NCBI GenBank assembly: GCA_044433115.1
Contig: JAWXTY010000031.1
Location: 1-17,862, forward strand
DNA: 17,862 nt
Source of the DNA: CAKUIA01 sp044433115
GTDB taxonomy: Bacteria; Verrucomicrobiota; Verrucomicrobiia; Opitutales; Intestinicryptomonadaceae
Reading direction: 5' to 3'
The translations under genes and the position numbers were made by a program. Of this stretch, positions 6,734 to 12,117 are shown piece after piece (position 1 is the first letter of the stretch; every line of letters begins with the position of its first letter). The notes below the pieces were generated by a model. That model was not told the DNA's origin. It saw only the letters and a list, made by a program, of their open reading frames with translations, and searched no databases.

Positions 6734-7096
6734 GGTGAGTTCTAAAAATTGGTTTTTATTAGCAAGCAAAAACTTTGTTTTTGCACTCAGATAAGCTACA
6801 ATTGCTCTTTTTAGCCTATTTTTGCTTGAATTTCCTTGTTTTTACCTTAGATAATTGCATTATTGAACTCGCATCTAAAGATGTCTCGCCTTTCAGGTAT
6901 TTGCTAACGCAAATATTCTACCCCTGAAGGTGTTCGCCTTAAAAAACAAGAAAATTACGCTAAAAATATTGACTCAAGGCTTATAAAGCCCTTTTCGCCC
7001 ATTCGCTATCGCTCAGGGTCATTGCTAAAGCAATGCTCCTACGCCCTTGCGGTTGTAGCCTTAAAAATAGCTAATTGCCAATTTTTAGAACTCACC
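6734..7096. repeat. Long palindromic element A with 19 bp terminal inverted repeats
   Basis: GGTGAGTTCTAAAAATTGG at 6734-6752 is the exact reverse complement of 7078-7096. Much of the interior also folds back on itself: the stretch around 6815-6855 pairs imperfectly with about 6935-6975. Local hairpins are present, including GCAAAAAC-TTT-GTTTTTGC at 6766-6784, ATTTGC-TAAC-GCAAAT near 6900, and CATTGC-TAAA-GCAATG near 7020. No reading frame of note lies inside. The right arm overlaps the 3' end of the beta-propeller gene. Element B at 7979-8150 has the same end sequence. It resembles a non-autonomous inverted-repeat element (MITE-like) or a dispersed structured repeat. No clear target-site duplication was seen. 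Confidence 0.75.
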
Positions 7097-7975
7097 TAAC
7101 TGAATACAGGCAGCGTTCTTAACTGTTTTATTGTCAAGAGTCCAAACTACATTGTTATCTTTGTCTATTTCTAAGACCTTAGCTTGGGTTTTATCCTTGG
7201 AGTGTCCAGCCCAATTAGCAACTAATAAATTGCCATTGTCTAGTTCTACAACCTTGCAAGCAAAGAGTAATTTAGAGCCACCTTTAAGGTTTTCGTTGTT
7301 TATTTGCCTTAAGACTTCTTGGCTTTTTCTATCTAATACAAGGATTTCGCCTTTGTCCGAAGATGCAAGCAAGTTGCCATCTTTAAGCTCAATAACCCCA
7401 AAAACGCCACCTGGCATTTTGCTTAAGTCATAACTAGAAACAGTTTTGCCAGCTTTATCAATTTCTAAGATTTTTTTGTTTTGGAGCAGAGCTACCAAGA
7501 AGTTACCATTTTTTGCAATAGTTACGTGCCTAAATTGCGAGTGTACCTTAGGGCAATCTGTGTCGAAATTAACTTCATTTAGGATATTTTTATCTTTATC
7601 TACCTCAAAGATACGAGCAGGATTACCACAAGCACCCAAGAGATAATTTCCATTTTCAAGAGGAGTTATATTATGAATTTCTTCGTCCTTTTTAGTATCG
7701 TATTTCCAAATTACTTTTTTAGTATTTCTATCAATAATAGCAGCAGCTGTGCCACAAGCAACAGCGACATTGCCATCATTAGTCATAGCCGAGCAATTCA
7801 TACCCTTATTTTTAAAATCCAAAGAGGCAGACCACTCTATTTTAGACGAGTCTTTGTCGATGATAGCGATATCATTCCAACCTTGCCCTGAAACTAATAT
7901 TTTCCCCGAAGCAAAGCTAAAGAGAGGCGTAGTACTTGATATAAATAAAATTGTTTTTAATAAAAATTTCTTCAT
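7085..7975 (-). CDS. Secreted beta-propeller protein (PQQ-like repeats), copy 2
   Basis: The 296-residue product has a signal peptide (about 1-22, ending SFA-SG) followed by repeats such as EIDKDNNVVW, LENGNYLL and LKDGNLLAS, giving a predicted propeller of six or seven blades. It is the paralogue of the 302-residue protein at 996-1904, sharing KILVSGQ-W-NDIAIIDK at the mature N-terminus and HSQFRH mid-protein. No catalytic site was recognised. Its last codons, GGT GAG TTC TAA, lie inside the right arm of palindromic element A, so the C-terminal Gly-Glu-Phe and the stop come from the repeat. Element B begins 4 nt upstream of its ATG. The gene is therefore held between two related palindromes and stands alone, with no evident operon partner. 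The partner or ligand of the propeller is unknown. Confidence 0.8.
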   Translation of the reverse strand: MKKFLLKTILFISSTTPLFSFASGKILVSGQGWNDIAIIDKDSSKIEWSASLDFKNKGMNCSAMTNDGNVAVACGTAAAIIDRNTKKVIWKYDTKKDEEIHNITPLENGNYLLGACGNPARIFEVDKDKNILNEVNFDTDCPKVHSQFRHVTIAKNGNFLVALLQNKKILEIDKAGKTVSSYDLSKMPGGVFGVIELKDGNLLASSDKGEILVLDRKSQEVLRQINNENLKGGSKLLFACKVVELDNGNLLVANWAGHSKDKTQAKVLEIDKDNNVVWTLDNKTVKNAACIQLGEF

Positions 7976-7978
7976 AAA

Positions 7979-8150
7979 GGTGAGTTCTAAAAATTAGCAC
8001 TTAGCTATTTTTTAGGATATTTTGAGGTTAATTTTCTTTGTTTTTAAGGAGGATAACAGAGTTATCTAACGCAAAAACAAAGAGAATTAAACCAAAATAG
8101 GCAAAAAAGAGCAAGTGTTTTTTTATAAATACTAATTTTTAGAAATTACC
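7979..8150. repeat. Long palindromic element B, whole-length hairpin
   Basis: GGTGAGTTCTAAAAATTAG at 7979-7997 faces CTAATTTTTAGAAATTACC at 8132-8150, an inverted repeat with few mismatches. A near-perfect inner arm pairs 8018-8045 with 8073-8099, and the tip is GATAAC-AGA-GTTATC at 8052-8066. Almost all 172 bp can fold into one hairpin. Its ends match element A, and the inner arm resembles element A's interior. It starts 4 nt from the ATG of the divergently placed propeller gene, so it replaces that gene's usual upstream region. No open reading frame was seen in it. Confidence 0.8.
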
Positions 8151-8172
8151 TAAGTCTATTAGAATATAAATG

Positions 8173-8263
8173 GGAAGCGTTTTTTCTTTGTTAAAAATTG
8201 AAGGAAGCGTTTTTTCTTTGTTAAAAATTGAAGGAAGCGTTTTTTTCTTTGTTAAAAATTGAA
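8173..8263. repeat. Three tandem 30 bp units
   Basis: Units start at 8173, 8203 and 8233, each with GGAAGCGTTTTTTC. The third has one extra T. The units are otherwise identical, which suggests recent slippage. They lie between element B and the tRNA gene. Nothing else was recognised in 8264-8396 apart from a short doubled AACTTGAG near 8367-8382. Confidence 0.92.
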
Positions 8264-8396
8264 AAGGGAGAGAGTCTCTGCTAAGGTTATTATAATCCAA
8301 AAATTAAACTTCTACTATAAATGCTAAAAATAGTAAAGAATATAATAAGATACCCCTCATAAAAACTTGAGAAAACTTGAGCGAGAAATAAAAAGC

Positions 8397-8428
8397 TTGC
8401 CAAAAGAAGAGATAATGTATTCTATAAT
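8397..8428 (+). promoter_or_regulatory. Candidate promoter of the tRNA-Val gene
   Basis: TATAAT at 8423-8428 is a perfect -10 box. The best -35 match, TTGCCA at 8397-8402, is 20 nt away, longer than the ideal 17. Transcription would begin near 8435, ahead of the leader hairpin and the tRNA. Confidence 0.5.
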
Positions 8429-8440
8429 ATAGATTAAAAA

Positions 8441-8470
8441 TAAGGTAGGTTAAAAAATAACACTACCTTA
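8441..8470 (+). other. Hairpin in the tRNA precursor leader
   Basis: TAAGGTAG (8441-8448) pairs with CTACCTTA (8463-8470). It is extended inward by GTTA/TAAC with one bulged A, and the loop is AAAAA. The stem ends 3 nt before the mature tRNA 5' end, so it would sit directly next to the RNase P cleavage site in the precursor. Confidence 0.65.
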
Positions 8471-8473
8471 AAA

Positions 8474-8550
8474 GGGGGTATAGCTCAGTTGGTTAGAGCA
8501 CTTGCATGACACGCAAGGGGTCGATGGTTCGAATCCATTTACTCCCACCA
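8474..8550 (+). tRNA. tRNA-Val (GAC), CCA encoded
   Basis: A complete 77 nt cloverleaf is visible. The acceptor stem GGGGGTA pairs with TACTCCC with one G-U. The D arm contains AGCTCAGTTGGTTAGAGC. The anticodon arm CTTGC-ATGACAC-GCAAG gives anticodon GAC, which reads valine codons GUC and GUU. The T arm contains GGTTCGAATCC. The discriminator is A and CCA is encoded in the gene. A terminator follows 6 nt later, so the gene is transcribed alone. No second copy of its 3' end, as an integrated element would leave, was found in the window. Confidence 0.97.
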
Positions 8551-8555
8551 TTTAT

Positions 8556-8591
8556 AAAAGACTCTAAATTAAGCATTTAGGGTCTTTTTTT
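8556..8591 (+). terminator. Terminator after tRNA-Val
   Basis: AAAAGACTCTAAAT (8556-8569) pairs with ATTTAGGGTCTTTT (8575-8588), with one G-U pair and a 5 nt loop. A run of seven T (8585-8591) ends it. Confidence 0.88.
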
Positions 8592-8678
8592 GTTTAAAAT
8601 ACTCGATTTTAGCCCTCCCTACTACTATACAAAACCAGCAAAATTAAACGCTATTATCAACAACTTAGGGGATTTTCT

Positions 8679-8902
8679 GGTTTTAACTGGTTTTATGTGG
8701 TTTTAGTTGGTTTTGCTTTTTAGGCTTTAAAAATGTGCTTGGTTTTGCCTTGCTTTTTTCTGAAAGATATAAACATATGTTATTGATTATTTATGCTTTA
8801 TTGTGTTTTAGTGTATTTTTATGTATATGTATTTTTAAGGCTAAAATAAGGCTGTTTTTAGGCTTAAAAATAGAAATTAACTGGTTTTAATTGGTTTTGT
8901 CA
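8679..8902. repeat. Helically phased GGTTTT repeats (iteron-like)
   Basis: Four GGTTTT units begin at 8679, 8689, 8699 and 8709, exactly 10 bp apart. One more is at 8741, and two further units 10 bp apart are at 8883 and 8893. One inverted copy, AAAACCAG, is at 8631-8638. The rest of 8592-9007 is very AT-rich, with no gene seen. Spacing of one DNA turn places every unit on the same face, as expected for cooperative protein binding. The array lies between the tRNA terminator and the 479-residue orphan gene. Confidence 0.75.
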
Positions 8903-8992
8903 ATTAGCTTTAGTTTAGATAGAATATTATATTCCTTATTAACAATGATTTATAAGGATTTCACGTTGAAATTCTTGATAAATTAAATTAAT

Positions 8993-8998
8993 AAGGAG
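8993..8998 (+). promoter_or_regulatory. Strong Shine-Dalgarno site for the 479-residue gene
   Basis: AAGGAG lies 9 nt before the ATG at 9008. It is the clearest ribosome binding site in the window and fixes the start of that gene. Confidence 0.8.
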
Positions 8999-9007
8999 AT
9001 TCTAAAA

Positions 9008-10447
9008 ATGAATATCAAAGAACTACACAATTACACATTAACGCAAGCAGGACAAATCTTGCTTTTAAATTATGACGACCAAGTCGCTAAAGACCCTACG
9101 CTCTCTAGCATTTGCAAGAGTCAAAGGGACTACGATAAACTTTGCAAGGCGTATCGTACTCCTTTAGCCTTAATGTTGCAAGGGCTAAATGATGCAGGCA
9201 GATATTATGCTGAGTTGTCGCAAGAGGAGCTTGAGCAGATAAGCGAAATTTTCCACCTTGCTTGCAATGCTAAGTTAAGCTATCAAAGCGACATTGCACA
9301 CATTGACACAGATAAGCTCTTGCGTATCTATGCCGACAGAAAGCTTGGTTGGGATAAGGGCATAAGAATTGTCGAGCAACTTGTCGCTGAGCATAATTAC
9401 AATGGGGCAAGCGATAAACGTAGCCATTGCGACACAAGTTCGGCGTCCAATCCACTGTACCCTGCTAGACTATTAGATGAGGCAGACCCACTTATCTGCA
9501 ATGAACTATCTTTTAGATTGTACAAACACTATGTGCGAAATGAGCTTGCAGATAAGGCAAAAGACTCGCCGACTTTCTTGCTTTATCACTCTATTATAGA
9601 TGGCGTGCAAGATAAGGCGACTTTTGAATATTTAGTCTATTCAAATCCTGCGTCTGTATTGGAATTCAACTCTGCAAAGTATGTCTCTATGTTAGCTAAT
9701 ATTATGCAAGACTACCCTTATGGCTTGCCGAATCCTGAGAAGTGCCGAGAGTTGTTGGCTAAGCCTGAGTCTCAAGACGAAAGCTTAAAAGTGCCAGAAC
9801 TCTCTGAATCTTGGAGTAAAGTTGAAAATTTATACAGGCTTTGCCATAGAGCATTGAGACCACTGATTTTGCTTAGCTTGCTAGATGAAGACTTGTTTGA
9901 TAGGCTTTATTCTAATTGCCGAGAGACGTCCAGAAAAGGCACGCTAGACGCATACACTAAGGAGCTTATGCAGTTCTTTAGGATAGACGAGTCCTTAAAT
10001 TCTGAAAACCTAAACAGGCACTACTTGGATTTCTCTAAAAGAATGGCTGCTATAAACCTTGGTATAAGCCCAGCCGACGTGGACGCTAAGTATGTCGTTA
10101 CATTCGGCTTCAATAGAGAAGACGCTTTAGCCTGCTTTGCCCACGATACAGCGATATACAAAGCACTTGTCGACAAAATCGACGGCTACCCTTTGAAACG
10201 CAAAGTTGGCACTTTTAGCTTTAGTATGTATTCGCAAAATATAGATATGCTCTGTGATGGCATTATAGATCTCTACCAAGACAAGATGAGCTCCACACAA
10301 TGCAGACAATTCTATACAAGAAGTGGTCTAGACAAAATAATAGAAGCCCTAAATATAGAAGATGACGACGACATTATTGCCTTTATTAAGAACACCTACA
10401 AGCAAGGCAAGCTAAAACCACTAATGCGAAACAAAGTGCTTTTGTAG
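9008..10447 (+). CDS. Protein of unknown function, 479 residues
   Basis: No domain was recognised. The product is soluble: there is no signal peptide and no membrane segment. It appears mostly helical and is rich in Leu, Asp, Tyr and Cys, with an acidic patch EDDDDI near residue 456 and a basic end KLKPLMRNKVLL. Candidate structured stretches include LDEADPLICNELSFRLYKHYVRNELADK (starting near 155) and the region around RLCHRALRPLILLSLLDEDLFDRLYS (starting near 278). Several cysteines and histidines are scattered without a clear CxxC motif, so metal binding is not supported. The start is secured by AAGGAG 9 nt upstream. It is monocistronic: a 416 nt non-coding region with phased repeats precedes it, and 302 nt of hairpins and operator-like sites follow it. 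Those repeats hint at a DNA-linked role, but that is inference. Codon usage looks like that of the neighbouring genes. Confidence 0.75.
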   Translation: MNIKELHNYTLTQAGQILLLNYDDQVAKDPTLSSICKSQRDYDKLCKAYRTPLALMLQGLNDAGRYYAELSQEELEQISEIFHLACNAKLSYQSDIAHIDTDKLLRIYADRKLGWDKGIRIVEQLVAEHNYNGASDKRSHCDTSSASNPLYPARLLDEADPLICNELSFRLYKHYVRNELADKAKDSPTFLLYHSIIDGVQDKATFEYLVYSNPASVLEFNSAKYVSMLANIMQDYPYGLPNPEKCRELLAKPESQDESLKVPELSESWSKVENLYRLCHRALRPLILLSLLDEDLFDRLYSNCRETSRKGTLDAYTKELMQFFRIDESLNSENLNRHYLDFSKRMAAINLGISPADVDAKYVVTFGFNREDALACFAHDTAIYKALVDKIDGYPLKRKVGTFSFSMYSQNIDMLCDGIIDLYQDKMSSTQCRQFYTRSGLDKIIEALNIEDDDDIIAFIKNTYKQGKLKPLMRNKVLL

Positions 10448-10468
10448 AGTATTTCTTGGGAATACCTA

Positions 10469-10511
10469 TAGCTCATCTGCTCTAAGATTTCGTTCTAGGG
10501 TAGATGGGCTA
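10469..10511 (+). other. Long G-U-rich hairpin after the 479-residue gene
   Basis: Sixteen pairs join 10469-10484 with 10496-10511, including four G-U pairs, around an 11 nt loop. G-U pairs hold only in RNA read from the plus strand, so the structure fits a 3' untranslated hairpin of the upstream gene. There is no T run after it, so it is not a standard terminator; transcript protection is possible. Confidence 0.5.
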
Positions 10512-10527
10512 GATTTAGCAGGTACAC

Positions 10528-10718
10528 CGTATATGTTATACAGTTGTCAATTTATTTTCTAATAAAAGATAAAAAAGTCATTGATTATCTTAATCATAAA
10601 GTAGTTTTAAGGTAAACTACACTCTTTATTTTTTTATAAAGCAAAAGTATTAGTATTGCTAGATGCTAGTAAACAAGCCACTTTGCGGAGAAAAATATAA
10701 TACTGTATAACATATACG
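10528..10718. promoter_or_regulatory. Pair of inverted 17 bp operator-like sites
   Basis: CGTATATGTTATACAGT at 10528-10544 is the exact reverse complement of 10702-10718. Each arm contains a dyad, GTATA-TGT-TATAC, of the shape bound by dimeric repressors. The 157 nt between them includes a hairpin GTAGTTT/AAACTAC near 10602-10621 and no gene. The right-hand site ends 31 nt before the ATG of the 237-residue gene. It could also be read as the ends of a small 191 bp inverted-repeat element, but no flanking duplication was seen. Confidence 0.6.
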
Positions 10719-10749
10719 CTATCGTTATAACACAAAATTAGAATTTATA

Positions 10750-11463
10750 ATGAGTAATACTATGGCAATATCTAAAGAACGAGCAATGGATTTCTTAAAA
10801 GAATACCATCTTCAAATCTATGATTTTGGAGCTTGGTTTAAGTCTGCTTGTTCTGCATTAAACCAAGCTTTAATGTCAAATAAAGAGCAGCGAGAGCTTT
10901 TAAATGAAAACAAAGAAAATCTTCGAACTGATATTCATAACTTCTTAAGTGAACTTCCAACGAATACAACTAAGTCATCCTTATTGTCTAAAATAGTAGA
11001 ATTAAAAAAAGGTACAAACTACGAAGATCTAAATATTGGTATTATTCAAAAGATAATTTCCTTATTGTTTAAATACGTTTTTTTCTTTTATTACGCAAAA
11101 GGGGAATTGCAAAATGAATTTGATAAAATGCTTGAAGACTTTGCTTGGGCAGATAATGAAAATATTTTGAAAGAATTACTACCTCCTATCGATGTAAACA
11201 TATTGTTTTCTATAAAAGAAATAAAAGGAAAAGAAATAAAAGGAAAAGAAATAAAAGGAAAAGAAGAGTTAAAGAATTTAGGGATAAAAATCAATACATA
11301 TAACTCTGCCAATGTAAATATAGGAAATGAAAAAGCTCTTTGCTGGAGTAAGTTTGATAAGGAAACTTATGAAAAAATAATGGGTATAATATTTGGAATT
11401 GCTAAAGATAGGAATATTTCGCCAATGGAATTAGAAGATGAGCTTTGGAGAAATAGGAAATAA
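10750..11463 (+). CDS. Protein of unknown function with EIKGK repeats, 237 residues
   Basis: No family was recognised. Residues 1-60 look helical and charged. A hydrophobic, aromatic stretch IISLLFKYVFFFYYA at 102-116 could be a membrane segment or a buried helix. Three perfect EIKGK repeats at 157-171 come from a 15 bp minisatellite and should form a charged linker. A C-terminal module of about 35 residues, FDKETYEKIMGIIFG to ISPMELEDELW, looks like a compact helical domain. A degenerate second copy of this module lies downstream at 11579-11668. The ATG at 10750 has no Shine-Dalgarno sequence, and a second ATG at 10762 is a possible alternative start. The gene lies just after an operator-like dyad, so repressor control is plausible. 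It is very A-rich, more so than the gene before it. Confidence 0.7.
   Translation: MSNTMAISKERAMDFLKEYHLQIYDFGAWFKSACSALNQALMSNKEQRELLNENKENLRTDIHNFLSELPTNTTKSSLLSKIVELKKGTNYEDLNIGIIQKIISLLFKYVFFFYYAKGELQNEFDKMLEDFAWADNENILKELLPPIDVNILFSIKEIKGKEIKGKEIKGKEELKNLGIKINTYNSANVNIGNEKALCWSKFDKETYEKIMGIIFGIAKDRNISPMELEDELWRNRK
11218..11262 (+). repeat. In-frame 15 bp minisatellite, three perfect units
   Basis: GAAATAAAAGGAAAA is repeated at 11218, 11233 and 11248 without a mismatch. It encodes EIKGK three times, so copy-number changes would keep the reading frame and alter only linker length. Confidence 0.95.
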
Positions 11464-11557
11464 TTGGAAATAAAATAAAAATGACTGCGAATGAAAGAAA
11501 TATAGAAATAATTGGAAATAAAATAAAAATGACTGCGAATGAAAGAAATATAGAAAT
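11462..11557. repeat. 48 bp perfect tandem duplication
   Basis: Bases 11462-11509 are repeated exactly at 11510-11557. The first copy begins inside the stop codon of the 237-residue gene. Forty-eight is divisible by three, so the duplication keeps frame in the small ORF that crosses it and doubles 16 codons there. Perfect identity indicates a recent event. Confidence 0.95.
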
Positions 11558-11668
11558 AGATAATATTCTCAATAAGGAAATATTATTGATACAATATTTA
11601 GAATTGTCAAAGCAGAGAATATGTCGCCAATAGAATTAGAAATCAAAAAGCTTTGGAAGAAAATTTAA
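11481..11668 (+). pseudogene. Frameshifted duplicate of the 237-residue protein's C-terminus
   Basis: A short frame opens with ATG at 11481 and stops at 11631-11633 after 50 codons, containing the doubled 16-residue segment MTANERNIEI... Near 11578 a different frame takes over. From 11579 it reads NIIDTIFRIVKAENMSP, then IELEIKKLWKKI, and stops at 11666-11668. This aligns residue for residue with the end of the intact upstream protein (KIMGIIFGIAKDRNISP, then MELEDELWRNRK). The simplest reading is a duplicated C-terminal module broken by a frameshift. The 50-codon ORF itself could be expressed, but nothing supports that. The last bases run up to the next gene. Confidence 0.65.
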
Positions 11669-11682
11669 AAGAAAGAAAAACT

Positions 11683-12084
11683 ATGTCAGTACCTTTAAAC
11701 ATAACTACATTTATAAACGATATAAATAATTATTTAATCAGCAAAAAGAAATCCTTACCAGTTCATATTCCACCTATGGGAAACAAGGGTGGGGCTGGTT
11801 GTTATATTATGACAACCAGTGCAAGTAGTGTGAAAATAGAATATAGGGCAAAGCAAACTCATACAATCATAGTAACGCAGAAGGAATATTCCATTTTTGA
11901 AAAAAGATTTAATTATTTACAATCCTTAAAAAAAGTAAACTATTTTAAGGTTTCCTTGGAATATGTAGTCTCGAATTATAATTACAATATTAAAAGTAAA
12001 AATTTTTATAATTGGCAAAATAGTCCTTATAATTTCCGTACAAACCCACTAGTTCCAACAATTTTTAAGGAGTTGGGGTATTGA
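11683..12084 (+). CDS. Protein of unknown function, 133 residues
   Basis: No family was recognised. The ATG at 11683 (MSVPLNITTF) is preferred over the in-frame TTG at 11653, which lies inside the upstream gene remnant and would add ten charged residues. The product is small, basic and soluble, with neither signal peptide nor membrane segment. Visible features are a helical start (ITTFINDINNYLISKKK), a glycine turn PPMGNKGGAGCYIM at about 31-44, alternating strands with KIEYRAKQTHTIIVT, and a Tyr/Asn-rich tail. It lies 14 nt after the gene remnant and 33 nt before the large adhesin, all on one strand. No Shine-Dalgarno sequence is clear. Composition is A-rich like the 237-residue gene, so the two may have arrived together. 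Confidence 0.65.
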   Translation: MSVPLNITTFINDINNYLISKKKSLPVHIPPMGNKGGAGCYIMTTSASSVKIEYRAKQTHTIIVTQKEYSIFEKRFNYLQSLKKVNYFKVSLEYVVSNYNYNIKSKNFYNWQNSPYNFRTNPLVPTIFKELGY

Positions 12085-12117
12085 AACACTAAATAAACTT
12101 TAAAACATACACAAACT

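Noticed and set aside
8173..8263. CRISPR array at the 30 bp repeats
   Set aside because: Units are directly adjacent with no spacers.
8521..8550. Attachment site at the tRNA 3' end
   Set aside because: No second copy of the tRNA end and no integrase gene were found in the window.
8966..8994. TTGAAA-17-TAATAA as a promoter for the 479-residue gene
   Set aside because: The would-be -10 box overlaps the Shine-Dalgarno site, leaving no room for the leader that site needs.
11653..11682. TTG start adding ten residues to the 133-residue protein
   Set aside because: It lies inside the gene remnant's coding sequence, and the added residues are simple charged sequence; the ATG at 11683 is more likely.
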